From NCBI RefSeq assembly GCF_000300195.1, contig NZ_AMQH01000011.1:248001-312000 (forward strand): a DNA stretch of 64,000 nucleotides. Direction: 5' to 3'. Below, one piece after another: positions 55,187-63,867 of this stretch. Both the position numbers and the translations under genes were made by a program. The notes beneath the pieces were generated by a model, which did not search any database, had not been told where the DNA came from, and was given only the letters and a program-made list of their open reading frames with translations. Origin of the DNA: Clostridium tunisiense TJ (GTDB lineage: Bacteria; Bacillota; Clostridia; Clostridiales; Clostridiaceae). Every line of letters begins with the position of its first letter. Positions within the stretch are counted from its first letter, which is position 1.

Positions 55187-55438
55187 TCACTCCCCAAAGG
55201 TATCTATGATTAGTATAAAGACGTCTCTACCCAGAAATATTATATCATTACCGCAAGTAATACTAAATCTTACATAAACAGGTATAGCTCCTACTAATGT
55301 AATACTATTTACTACTGCAAATAAATACTCCCCTTTGCTTATTATATCTTGTACATTTATTGATTTTAGGTTAGAATAATATTGTTGGGTAAAGAGTGGT
55401 GGTGTAAAAACTTTTAACTTTTTATTATAAAACAACAT
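55187..55438 (-). CDS. Small hypothetical protein, doubtful
   Basis: 83 codons immediately before the GNAT gene (5-nt gap), beta-rich (LVGAIPVYVRFSITCGNDIIFLGRDVFILII). No ribosome site precedes its ATG and no family is recognised; it could be a fragment or chance ORF. The close spacing to the next gene is the main support. Confidence 0.35.
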   Translation of the reverse strand: MLFYNKKLKVFTPPLFTQQYYSNLKSINVQDIISKGEYLFAVVNSITLVGAIPVYVRFSITCGNDIIFLGRDVFILIIDTFGE

Positions 55439-55475
55439 TCACACATTGTAAATACAAATTTTAAATTTATACATA

Positions 55476-55505
55476 AAAAAAGGAAGTTTTAAAAACTTCC
55501 TTTTT
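55476..55505. terminator. Terminator of membrane protein gene
   Basis: AAAAAGGAAGTTTT/AAAACTTCCTTTTT stem with flanking A and T runs on both strands. Confidence 0.75.
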
Positions 55506-55592
55506 ATTTTGCAATAAATCTTGTAAAGAGTGCTATATTTGCTTAATTTACTTTGACAAATCAAAATTCCTATCTCATTTTTATAATTAATT

Positions 55593-56018
55593 CTATTTAT
55601 CTTCTATCTGTGTATGTAGTTTTAAAATAGCGCAAAATAGAATGACTAAATTAAGAATAATAAATACTACTTGAGCTAAGAAACCAAAGGATAATGCCGA
55701 TTGAGATTGCATAGCATCACCAATTTTAATTCTATTATTTATTAATGTTGCTATGGGTCCTTGTACATATTCTTTCAAATATATTACGCTTAATATCCCT
55801 ATAGTTACACTTAATATCTTGCTATTACTTATTTTTAATAGACATAATACTGCCAACATAAATATTATATAAACTATGAAAAACTTAGTTGCACTTAGTA
55901 CCTCAATATCAAAAATCATAAACTCAAGCTTATGCCATAATGTAAACATATAAGACAAAATAATATATGCTATTGTGCAACTTGTATTAAAGACTTTTCC
56001 ATTTTTAAAACCCACCAT
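55593..56018 (-). CDS. Membrane protein, unknown
   Basis: 141 residues from the ATG at 56018 (GGGGGG upstream). Four hydrophobic helices (about 12-30, 42-60, 66-85, 115-137). Not recognised. Monocistronic with its own terminator. Confidence 0.65.
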   Translation of the reverse strand: MVGFKNGKVFNTSCTIAYIILSYMFTLWHKLEFMIFDIEVLSATKFFIVYIIFMLAVLCLLKISNSKILSVTIGILSVIYLKEYVQGPIATLINNRIKIGDAMQSQSALSFGFLAQVVFIILNLVILFCAILKLHTQIEDK

Positions 56019-56142
56019 AACAAATCCCCCCTTTTTATTTTTCAATACTCTGAATACAACATTCAGTCTTAAGAATAATCATACTTAATTTTCTAATAGG
56101 ATAATTTTTCTTCATTATCTCTTTTTAAGGTATGACATTTCC

Positions 56143-56529
56143 TTACTCAAGCTCAGCAAAAATTTCATGTATGTTTCCATCTGGATCAGCAAATAATGCC
56201 GTTCTTTGATTCCATGGCATATTCTTGGGTGATTGGATGGCTGCTGCTCCCATTTCAATTAATTCTTTGAAGGACTTGTCTACCTCCTCTGGATTTTCAC
56301 AAGGGAAAGCAAGTTCAAACCCCTGCCCTAATGGTTCCTTTTCATATTCCTTACTATAATCATACATAACTTCTCTCATGCAAATAGCAAATCTTACCCC
56401 AATATTTTCAAACTCAACGTAGTTTCCTAGGTCACTTTTTATCTTGAAGCCAAGAACCTCATTGTAAAACTTTCTCATTGCATCTATATCATTTGTCCAA
56501 ATTGTAATAAGATTGATTTCTGCTTTCAT
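56143..56529 (-). CDS. VOC-family protein (glyoxalase/bleomycin-resistance fold)
   Basis: 128 residues. INLITIWTNDIDAMRKFYNEVLGF start, a central EFENIGVRFAI strand and terminal FADPDGNIHEIFAE with the metal-ligand Glu. Typical single-domain VOC enzyme; possible role in resistance or ring cleavage, substrate unknown. GGAGGAG site. Confidence 0.85.
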   Translation of the reverse strand: MKAEINLITIWTNDIDAMRKFYNEVLGFKIKSDLGNYVEFENIGVRFAICMREVMYDYSKEYEKEPLGQGFELAFPCENPEEVDKSFKELIEMGAAAIQSPKNMPWNQRTALFADPDGNIHEIFAELE

Positions 56530-56710
56530 TATTCTCCTCCTTGTTAATTTTATCTAATTGTATTTGTTATTTGTTTATCTAACCTTGCCTTTCCTAAAAC
56601 ACTTTAAATAGTAAAGTCAACCTGAGCAATGAATCCGGTTTTTAGTTCAATTTATAAAAATATTATGGATCAAAAATATCGGACTTTTATTTTGGTATTA
56701 TTTAGACTCT

Positions 56711-57460
56711 CTATCTCTGAGCAATTATGCAATCATGAAATTCCCCCACAAGCTCTTTTGAATACCAAACTCCATATTTTATTTCCCTAATAATAAATCC
56801 GTTCCTCCAATAAAATTCTTTTACAATTTCTTCATTATGTGCAAATCCATTTTCAGGCACTTCTTTATCTAAACTATATGAATCTTCATTAACTCTGTAT
56901 TTTATGTCAAGATATGACTTTCCCATTTTAATCTGATTACTTATAAATTTATTATATAGATTAAGCGAAGCTATAAAAAATCCACCTTTTTTTAATACTC
57001 TATGGACTTCTTTTAAATATGAATCTATATCTGCTAAATACATATGAGTAAACACAGACCACATTATCACAATATCTACTGATTCATCTTCTATAGGGAA
57101 AATAATATCTTTGCATTTTAATTTCCCATCTTGTGAATACACACCATTGTATGCATCTATAAGTTTAAATTGAAAATTATTATTTACTTTTGATATATTA
57201 TCTACACAATAAGAAAGTAATTCCTTATTGCTATCTATTCCAATAAATTGGCCCTGTCCACTTAAATAATCCAAAAAGTGAATGGCTATTCTCCCACAGC
57301 CACATCCGATATCTAATATCTTTTGGTCTGGTTTTATAGATAACCACTGAATAATTTTTTCTGACTGCTCCTTTCCCAAATTAAAATAATAATTCTTATC
57401 ATCAAAAGGCCCAGTCCAGTTTCTAATCTCAGGATCAGGAATAAGTTTCTTGATTTCCAT
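56711..57460 (-). CDS. Class I SAM-dependent methyltransferase
   Basis: 249 residues from the ATG at 57460 (GGAGG upstream). Motif I KILDIGCGCGRIAIHFLDYL, acidic FIGIDSN, later WSVFTHMYLADIDSYLKEVHRVLKKGGFF. Small-molecule methyltransferase; acceptor unknown. Confidence 0.85.
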   Translation of the reverse strand: MEIKKLIPDPEIRNWTGPFDDKNYYFNLGKEQSEKIIQWLSIKPDQKILDIGCGCGRIAIHFLDYLSGQGQFIGIDSNKELLSYCVDNISKVNNNFQFKLIDAYNGVYSQDGKLKCKDIIFPIEDESVDIVIMWSVFTHMYLADIDSYLKEVHRVLKKGGFFIASLNLYNKFISNQIKMGKSYLDIKYRVNEDSYSLDKEVPENGFAHNEEIVKEFYWRNGFIIREIKYGVWYSKELVGEFHDCIIAQR

Positions 57461-57606
57461 AATTACCTCCATACATTATTCTTATAGTTCTAAGCTAACA
57501 GTAATCTAAAAAATCATATACAAAGCTTAACTTTCTCATATCAAAATCCTTATCTCTTCATTCAAATCAAACATTAGAACTAAAGGCTATAACTAATTTA
57601 ATAATG

Positions 57607-58077
57607 TTATTCTTTTGAAACAATGTGTTCAATAGAGTCGATATTCATTAACAGTTTAGTTTTAAAAAATTCTGGAATTATATTAGCTTCAGCCAAACTT
57701 TCTACTGATAACCAATGCAGACTTTCTTTGGTGCCTTGGTCCGTGAATTTTCTATAAGATAAATCTATATCGGAAGTATCTTTCATTAAGTAATAAAAGG
57801 TTACTTCATGATGCGCTTGTCCTTTCACCTGAAAAAATCTTTCCTGAATAAAGCATAGTTTATCAATTTGAAATTCAATGCCTGTTTCCTCATAGACTTC
57901 ACGAATAATAGCTTCCTCGGAGGTTTCATTCATTCTAACCTTTCCACCAACAGTATAATAGCAGGAATAATCCTCATATTTTGCCATAAGCAAACAATTG
58001 TCTTTGATAATAATTGCCGCAACTCTGTAAGTAAAACAACCTTGAGGATTTTTAAATACTATATTTTCCTCTTCCAC
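57607..58077 (-). CDS. Nudix hydrolase
   Basis: 156 residues from GTG 58077 (GGGGAGG 6 nt upstream); a GTG at 58095 overlaps the MFS stop. Nudix box GGKVRMNETSEEAIIREVYEETGI fits GX5EX7REUXEEXGU. Hydrolyses a nucleoside diphosphate linked to X. Probably co-transcribed with the MFS gene upstream. Confidence 0.87.
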   Translation of the reverse strand: MEEENIVFKNPQGCFTYRVAAIIIKDNCLLMAKYEDYSCYYTVGGKVRMNETSEEAIIREVYEETGIEFQIDKLCFIQERFFQVKGQAHHEVTFYYLMKDTSDIDLSYRKFTDQGTKESLHWLSVESLAEANIIPEFFKTKLLMNIDSIEHIVSKE

Positions 58078-58094
58078 AGGCACCCTCCCCTTCA

Positions 58095-59300
58095 CTATAT
58101 GAATATCTTTTTTCGTATAATCAATCCTTGTATAACACCTAAAACTGTTACCAAAATACCAGTAATCAATAATATTATATTAATAGTAACTTTTTCTAAA
58201 ATATACCCTCCAAGTAAATATCCTAATGGAATTGCTATGTAAGAAATAGTCATGGATGCGGCTGTTGATTTACCTAATATGTCTTGAGGAACTTCTAGTT
58301 GATATATTGTTCTTAATGCTATTCCAACAATAGTTAAAGAACATCCAAATATAAACATAGCTATAGCAAGGATGTAAATTGAATTACTTAATCCAAATAG
58401 TACAAGTGCTGACCCCTGTATTAAAAACCCTATTACTGCTAGCCTTTTATTGCCAATGTACCTACTAATATATGGTGCTATAACAGATATAACAACGCCT
58501 CCAACTGGAATACATGAAGAAACAATTCCGTAGTAGAAGCTTGATAAATTTAAATAATTACCAACAAAAACTGGAATATAAACTGAAATTGGTGCAAGAA
58601 AGAAATTAATAAACCCTCCACCAATAATAGCTGTATAAAGCAAAAATTTGTTGTCTATTAACGTCTGAAATCCTAACTTTATACCATTTAGCGTTCCACC
58701 CTTAACCTTTTTGCCATTTATAATTTCAGAGTTTCTATCCTTAAGAACAATAAACAATTCAGAAATTCCAGAAGCAATAAATGAAACTCCATTTATAATA
58801 AAACAAATAACAGGAGAAAAAATACCAAAGAGAATACCACCTATTATTGGCCCCACTATACTTGAGATTTGAGTAATAGCAGAACTTATAGAATTCACAG
58901 CCATAATATTATCAGTTATTTCAGGAGTAATACTTAAGCTTGCTGGCTGAAAGAAAGTATCCACTATTGCAATTATAAAACTCATAACTATCAAAGTGTA
59001 TACACTTGCATTAAAATATACTAGTATACCTAGTACAATTACAAAAAAACCGCTTATAAAGTCACATACAGCCATAATATTCTTCTTGTTGTACTTATCT
59101 GCAATGACTCCTGCAAAAGGTGATAAAAATATACGAGGTATAAAACAAATCATTAAACTAAATGAAGCAATAAATGGCGAATTAAATTTTTTTAAGATGT
59201 ACCACATAAGTACTACTTCCTGAATATAATTACCAAGAATAGATACTAATCTTCCTAATAATAATAGAGTTATATTTTTATCTTTTAATAACTTTAACAA
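58095..59300 (-). CDS. MFS transporter (macrolide-efflux/MefA-like)
   Basis: 401 residues, twelve helices. N-terminal LGRLVSILGNYIQEVVLMWYI and motif A AGVIADKYNKKN, with LFVIMSF and QPASLSITPEI in helix 4-5, as in MefA/MdfA-like exporters. TTG start with GAGGGGGAAG upstream. A perfect inverted repeat (59366-59400) lies 66 bp upstream. Efflux pump, substrate unproven. Confidence 0.85.
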   Translation of the reverse strand: MLKLLKDKNITLLLLGRLVSILGNYIQEVVLMWYILKKFNSPFIASFSLMICFIPRIFLSPFAGVIADKYNKKNIMAVCDFISGFFVIVLGILVYFNASVYTLIVMSFIIAIVDTFFQPASLSITPEITDNIMAVNSISSAITQISSIVGPIIGGILFGIFSPVICFIINGVSFIASGISELFIVLKDRNSEIINGKKVKGGTLNGIKLGFQTLIDNKFLLYTAIIGGGFINFFLAPISVYIPVFVGNYLNLSSFYYGIVSSCIPVGGVVISVIAPYISRYIGNKRLAVIGFLIQGSALVLFGLSNSIYILAIAMFIFGCSLTIVGIALRTIYQLEVPQDILGKSTAASMTISYIAIPLGYLLGGYILEKVTINIILLITGILVTVLGVIQGLIIRKKIFI

Positions 59301-59365
59301 ATCTCTTCCCCCTCAAGATAATCATGTTAAATAAGAATTTTTGTATTTTAAAATATTCAATCTCT

Positions 59366-59400
59366 CCCCTTAATACTTAAGAATATTGAGTATTAAGGGG
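59366..59400. promoter_or_regulatory. Inverted repeat upstream of MFS gene
   Basis: Perfect CCCCTTAATACT arms with 11-bp spacer, 66 bp before the MFS start codon. Candidate operator or attenuator; the rest of 59301-59525 has no gene. Confidence 0.5.
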
Positions 59401-59525
59401 AATGATTAAGAGAATATATCAATAAATCTTCTTGTCTTTACCAACGGCCAAAATTATTAAACTCACTACTAACATAATCTTCTATTCTTCTTGTGCCAAG
59501 CGAAACATTTCCATTTTAGCATAAA

Positions 59526-59561
59526 AAATGCCGCATATTCATGTTGAACAATACGGCATTT
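59526..59561 (-). terminator. Hairpin terminator, member A of a repeat family
   Basis: AAATGCCGCAT/ATACGGCATTT stem; on the minus strand followed by T6. 31 nt past the AraC gene stop. Similar hairpins at 61955-61992 and 18377-18414. Confidence 0.75.
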
Positions 59562-59591
59562 AAAACTGATTTATTTTATTAGTTGTATAAA

Positions 59592-60503
59592 TTATTTTTC
59601 ATTTAACTGCTTTACAGGTCTTGCTTCAATATATCCTCTGTATCCCATAGGTGCTAATTGAAACCTTGGCCCATCTTCATCGGCCCATTTAAAGCCATAA
59701 ACTTCAGGATTGTAATTTTTCATAGTATCCCAAAGCTGATTTATCTCGTCATCAAATTTTTCATTCTCATATGGTTGACCTTGAAAAACCATCATCTTGC
59801 AGGGCTTAAGATCAATTAAGTCAAATCCTTCTGGGATTTCTCCTTCATAATTCACTGGAACTTCTACACCTTGGGCATATACTGATGTGCCAGGTTTTAT
59901 TAAGTTTGAAGGCATCCACATTCCAATAGGTTCATAGAGAGCTTCTTTAATACTAGAAAGTACTCCCCATACATCACATCCTACCTCTTCGCAATACTCA
60001 AAGTAATGTGTAGCCTTAATGCCACGTTTTAAGATTAACTTTCTTGCTGGACGATCCACCACTTGCACAAAAACTGTTTTTACTTCAGAGTTTTTAGTCA
60101 TATTATCCTCTCCTTTTTCAATCATAAGGTAATAATCACGAATATGACTGGGCATAAAAAGTTTTAGCGGAGGAGTATTTTTACAGTAATATTGAGGAGT
60201 CATACCAAATTGCTTGGAAAATGCCCTTGTAAAACCTTCATGTGAGTCAAAAACGAAATCCAGTGCTACATCAATTATCTTAACATCCTCATCCCTCAAT
60301 TTAATAGCTGCTCGAGACAAACGAAGTGCTCGAATATATTCAAAGGGTGTTTTATCTGTTAATTCCTTAAAAATCCTTGTACAGTGCCATGGTGAATATC
60401 CTGCTGCATTTGCTAGCATGTAAAGAGTTATTGACTCATTTATATGATTCTCAATATAAATTTGCATACGCTGTACCGCATTTATCTTCTCCCAATTTTC
60501 CAT
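59592..60503 (-). CDS. AraC-family regulator with GyrI-like effector domain
   Basis: 303 residues. Two helix-turn-helix units (9-105, with AAGYSPWHCTRIFKELT and FDSHEGFTRAFSKQFGMTPQYY), then a GyrI-like/Rob-type effector-binding domain (140-303). Such proteins sense small amphiphiles or drugs and activate efflux genes; the adjacent MFS gene is a plausible target by position. AAGAGGTGAT site. Confidence 0.88.
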   Translation of the reverse strand: MENWEKINAVQRMQIYIENHINESITLYMLANAAGYSPWHCTRIFKELTDKTPFEYIRALRLSRAAIKLRDEDVKIIDVALDFVFDSHEGFTRAFSKQFGMTPQYYCKNTPPLKLFMPSHIRDYYLMIEKGEDNMTKNSEVKTVFVQVVDRPARKLILKRGIKATHYFEYCEEVGCDVWGVLSSIKEALYEPIGMWMPSNLIKPGTSVYAQGVEVPVNYEGEIPEGFDLIDLKPCKMMVFQGQPYENEKFDDEINQLWDTMKNYNPEVYGFKWADEDGPRFQLAPMGYRGYIEARPVKQLNEK

Positions 60504-60678
60504 GTTATCACCTCTTAAATAAAGGATATCATAGGTTTATTTAATTCTACTTGACCTATTTTGCTAAAGATTTCTTGAAAATCAAATTTAACTTCATAAT
60601 ATACTGCTTAGCCCTAACTATTACAAAAACCATAACATATTTGATATGTACTCATGCCACTACTTATGACTTAGTTTT

Positions 60679-60709
60679 AATACCCTATGATTCAGTTTTC
60701 AAAGAACAA
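60679..60709. repeat. 31-bp boxA-like repeat, copy 1
   Basis: On the minus strand it reads TGTTCTTTGAAAACTGAATC and continues; 27 of 31 bases match copy 2 at 62803-62833. TGTTCTTTGAAAA is the boxA antitermination word of low-GC rRNA leaders. Confidence 0.6.
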
Positions 60710-60776
60710 TATTATTCCTCTAAAATTCATTAGTTACGTGGCTTAATAAGAAAAAAAGCTTTCAATTCAATGTCTA

Positions 60777-61424
60777 CTATGCTTGTACTCTAAATTGACT
60801 GCTAGAAATCTTTGAAACCATCTTATCTATGAAATCAGTCATATCCGTAGGTGTTACTACTTTAAATTCATGATTTGGATTTGACTTACGATTATAGTAT
60901 ATATTACCTATCATCTCATCTATTAATATTGATAAGTCATTATCATTAAACAAATTATGTAAACAGTAATTTCTAGAATTCTTTAGTGATGACCATAGTA
61001 TTTCTTTATTTTCAAGGCTTTCAAATAATCGTGAATCAATTTCAGCAATATCTTTTAAATAAGCATCTATATACTCTTTGTCTCCAGTAATTCTAGTCGG
61101 CGTCCAGAACCTACTGGTATAAGCAATATCAGTTAGTATATGAGCATAATATCCAAATAAAAAATCAGCATTTGCTGTATCAGTATAATTTCTAATATTA
61201 AAATTCAAACTATTTTCCCACTGATTATAGTTAGTATAATACCCCCAGCCTTCATCACCAACGCAGAAATGAGTTGATGATTTTTCTGAACGTAGACATC
61301 CTTCTCTAAACATAATTGCATCAGGGGCAAGAGACCCTTTATAAAATGCAGTAGTATCTTTTATATTAATATTATTTTTCAATAAGTTTTCAGCAATTTT
61401 TAAATGTACCATAAAATATCCCAT
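60777..61424 (-). CDS. Zinc-dependent phospholipase C-like protein
   Basis: 215 residues, all-helical. GYFMVHLKIAENLL opening, KGSLAPDAIMF, then FLFGYYAHILTDIAYT, the His/Asp pattern of the zinc-dependent PLC/S1-P1 superfamily (clostridial alpha-toxin fold). No signal peptide, so likely cytoplasmic, with hydrolase activity uncertain. AGGGGAG site. Confidence 0.75.
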   Translation of the reverse strand: MGYFMVHLKIAENLLKNNINIKDTTAFYKGSLAPDAIMFREGCLRSEKSSTHFCVGDEGWGYYTNYNQWENSLNFNIRNYTDTANADFLFGYYAHILTDIAYTSRFWTPTRITGDKEYIDAYLKDIAEIDSRLFESLENKEILWSSLKNSRNYCLHNLFNDNDLSILIDEMIGNIYYNRKSNPNHEFKVVTPTDMTDFIDKMVSKISSSQFRVQA

Positions 61425-61510
61425 TTAATTCTCCCCTTTTCTTAAGCGTATAAAATATAATCAATTATTGCTTAATTATAACAACTATGCTTTACCTTTT
61501 TTTGAATTAA

Positions 61511-61556
61511 GGCATAAAATATCGCATATTATCGTTGAATTATAATGTATTATGAG
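61511..61556 (-). repeat. Degenerate member of hairpin family
   Basis: Contains ATCGTTGAATTATAATG resembling the loop halves of the 59526 and 61955 hairpins, with a weak CATAA/TTATG stem, between the phospholipase-like and DUF1599 genes. Confidence 0.35.
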
Positions 61557-61608
61557 CAATTTACTTAATTGCATATTGATTTCATCACTCTAAAAAGATT
61601 ATGTCTTA

Positions 61609-61884
61609 TTATTCTTTGTCCTTATTTTCGATTTCAATAATAGTCATGATAGAATAATTGGCTAAATCTAATAGGGTATCTATAATACTCTCGTCTTTTA
61701 CTTCAGCATCTTGTTTAATTAATTGCTTGTATCTTCGTATCTTATCTTCTAGTCTAATTGCAGGCATTATAAGTCCGTATTCTTGAAATCCTTCGCTAAA
61801 ACTGTCTCCATAGTCTTTATTTTTTGCGGTATATACCTTACTTAATTTTTCACATATTTCTCTATGCTGTTCAATTTTTGTCAT
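61609..61884 (-). CDS. DUF1599 (Nmad1) domain protein
   Basis: 91 residues, helical. YTAKNKDYGDSFSEGF, IRLEDKIRRYKQL and IIDTLLDLANYSIM are the DUF1599 signature. The domain is common in phages and is linked to nucleotide-modification systems and to MazG-like pyrophosphatase folds. GGAGG site. No other phage gene nearby. Confidence 0.8.
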   Translation of the reverse strand: MTKIEQHREICEKLSKVYTAKNKDYGDSFSEGFQEYGLIMPAIRLEDKIRRYKQLIKQDAEVKDESIIDTLLDLANYSIMTIIEIENKDKE

Positions 61885-61954
61885 ATAAAATCCTCCTTTC
61901 TTTTCTTCGTAGTTTCTTTCATTTATGTCTTAACTTATTTGGATTACGACGTAA

Positions 61955-61992
61955 AAATGCCGTAAAAATCATTACTGAATAATACGGCATTT
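61955..61992 (-). terminator. Hairpin terminator, member B of a repeat family
   Basis: AAATGCCGTA/TACGGCATTT stem around an 18-nt loop; T-rich on the minus strand. 52 nt past the stop of the gene at 62044. Confidence 0.75.
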
Positions 61993-62043
61993 AGAAAAAT
62001 TATTTGCTTTTTAATTTTAGTCGTTAAATAAGAAAGTTGCGAA

Positions 62044-62466
62044 CTAAGCAAACTTGATAATCCCCTTGCAAACTAAATTGTTTATGAAACCTGAATTATA
62101 AAAATTACAACTTAAATAGCAGTCACTAAACCAATCATAGGACTCAAATACTATTTCATGAGTATCTGCAATCTTGATGTGAAATATATCCCACTCAAGT
62201 ACATCACCCACTTTAATAATCTTTAATATGCTGTTAATATTTATCTTGTTTAAGTCAAAAACAAAAAAATCTGATTTTGGCTCAATGACGTTTCTTCTAA
62301 GTATTGAATATTCCTCTTTTATCGTGTCACCTATTTTACTGAAATCATAGCTTAATAGCTTTCCTTCAAAAGAAATGCATAATCCTCTACTCTGATACTC
62401 CAGAAGAGCTTCCATAAGTTTATATTTATCTCTTACTTGGATAAATTGTTTATACGTATTTATCAT
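62044..62466 (-). CDS. Unknown protein coupled to split zinc-ribbon gene
   Basis: 140 residues, mixed alpha/beta, Ile/Phe-rich, with two-strand DVLEWDIFHIKI and HEIVFESYDWFSDCYLSCNFYNSG. No family recognised. Its ATG overlaps the TGA of the zinc-ribbon reading frame (ATGA) and no ribosome site stands before it, so it depends on translation of that frame. Confidence 0.65.
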   Translation of the reverse strand: MINTYKQFIQVRDKYKLMEALLEYQSRGLCISFEGKLLSYDFSKIGDTIKEEYSILRRNVIEPKSDFFVFDLNKININSILKIIKVGDVLEWDIFHIKIADTHEIVFESYDWFSDCYLSCNFYNSGFINNLVCKGIIKFA

Positions 62467-62705
62467 ACCCTATTCGCCATATCTTTCTTCTCTGATTCTT
62501 CCTGAATACATTTATCGCATACAGGACCTGATATAAAATTAATTATTATCCTATCCTCATATTCTCCACATACCAAACAATGATACCTCCAATCTGGATT
62601 TTCAATTATATTTATCTTATTTTAAAGATAATCCAAACCTTCACCACAACAGTTTTCGCATAAAAATACTTCACTTGTTTCAGTTGAACAAATATAACAT
62701 TCCAA
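62463..62705 (-). pseudogene. Zinc-ribbon gene split by in-frame TAA
   Basis: One open frame of 80 codons from a TTG start at 62705 (GGGGGA upstream) to TGA at 62463, interrupted at codon 28 by TAA (62622-62624). The upstream part has CYIC and CENC, the downstream part CLVC and CDKC, so each side is a complete four-Cys zinc knuckle. It may be a recent nonsense mutation, a sequencing error or a recoded gene. The downstream part has no good start of its own. Confidence 0.6.
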
Positions 62706-62802
62706 TTAGCTTCCCCCTCATATATGGACATATATATATTCTATAAACTACTTTTAGTACGTAATTAATTACTATCACGACTCAATTATAACATATTTTG
62801 TA

Positions 62803-62833
62803 AATACCGTATTATTCAATTTTCAAAGAACAT
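62803..62833. repeat. 31-bp boxA-like repeat, copy 2
   Basis: 27 of 31 bases match copy 1 at 60679-60709; reads TGTTCTTTGAAAATTGAATA and onward on the minus strand, about 98 bp before the zinc-ribbon start. Confidence 0.6.
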
Positions 62834-62889
62834 TTATGTCACACTTTTTTCAAAATACGACTATCTTCTAAGGTTTCGCACTGGAGACG

Positions 62890-62925
62890 TTCCTTTACTA
62901 AGCCAAGTATGGCTAGGTAAAGGAA
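62890..62925. terminator. Hairpin after GNAT gene
   Basis: TTCCTTTAC...GTAAAGGAA with inner AGCCA/TGGCT; one mismatch and one G-T pair, 4-nt loop. It lies 100 nt beyond the GNAT stop. Confidence 0.5.
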
Positions 62926-63024
62926 TATACTTTGGCTACTCTAAAAACTTGAACAAAACCTGCTAAAGCTGACTTGAGTACATTATTAGGTGAAGCGCTT
63001 ATGCTATTCTGTGTATGAAATATA

Positions 63025-63867
63025 TCATTTTATAATTAGTCTTCTACAGTCTTGGGCTTGTACAACTTTAAATCCTATATTTTTATATAACTTAAGGGCT
63101 TTCTCATTACTTGCTAATGCATTTAAGTTCACACCTGCTGCATTTTGCTCTAAACCTCTATTTATTGTAAATTCTAATATTTTTTTACCGTAGCCTTTTC
63201 CCTGATATTTGATATTAACAAACAATAAATCTATCTCAGCATTTTTTACCATTGAGGCACCCACAATCTCATTGTTTTCAAAAAAGATATATATGTATTC
63301 TTTTTCCTCTAGTGTTGCCTTTCTATTGTTTTCAATAACCTCTTTGCTTGCACTCAAATACCAATTATATGGCTTAATATCATTTTCTCTTCTCAATACT
63401 GAGAAAGCTTCACTTTCAAGCCTTATTTTATCCTCGTAATACTTATCTTCATATTTTACTGCATGAATATTATGTTCATTAAATTTAGCTCCCTCATATG
63501 AAAAGCGATATACAGAATACCAATATTCAAATCCAATTTCATTAAATAGCTGTTGCCAGGTGAGATTATCTTTAACATGAGAAACTTCAATAAAATTTAT
63601 AGACCTCTCTATAAAAAGTTTTTTAGCTTCTTCCCAAAGTTTCAAACCTACTGGTATTATTAGTTCGTCAGTTGCAGCTCCCATTTCAACATAACAATGG
63701 CCGCCACCCATTACTAAATGAATAAATCCTTTAATTCCATTATCATCGTATACTAAAATTTTAGATGCAGACTTCAAATTTTCAATTTCTGCTGGCATCG
63801 CCTTGTATTCTAATGTATATATTTTTACAATTTCATCAATATCAGATTGTTTATAATCTCTAATCAT
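63025..63867 (-). CDS. Two-domain GNAT N-acetyltransferase
   Basis: 280 residues: an N-terminal degenerate GNAT half (1-125, IRDYKQSDIDEIVKIY) and a C-terminal catalytic half (135-280) with acetyl-CoA loop YQGKGYGKKILEF and NALASNEKALKLYKNIGF. AAGGAG site before the ATG. Acceptor unknown. Confidence 0.85.
   Translation of the reverse strand: MIRDYKQSDIDEIVKIYTLEYKAMPAEIENLKSASKILVYDDNGIKGFIHLVMGGGHCYVEMGAATDELIIPVGLKLWEEAKKLFIERSINFIEVSHVKDNLTWQQLFNEIGFEYWYSVYRFSYEGAKFNEHNIHAVKYEDKYYEDKIRLESEAFSVLRRENDIKPYNWYLSASKEVIENNRKATLEEKEYIYIFFENNEIVGASMVKNAEIDLLFVNIKYQGKGYGKKILEFTINRGLEQNAAGVNLNALASNEKALKLYKNIGFKVVQAQDCRRLIIK

Larger units (their letters stand above)
62706..63024. other. Promoter-side gap with hairpin and boxA-like repeat
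   Basis: No gene seen. Holds the second boxA-like repeat (62803-62833) and a 16-nt-arm hairpin (62890-62925, TTCCTTTAC and complement) after the GNAT gene, probably that gene's terminator-like structure. Confidence 0.4.

Noticed and set aside
60551..60733. 60-codon plus-strand ORF
   Set aside because: No ribosome site, AT-rich composition and overlap with the boxA-like repeat; looks like chance.
60679..62833. Possible rRNA spacer remnants
   Set aside because: Only the boxA-like word is shared; no 16S, 23S or tRNA sequence lies nearby.
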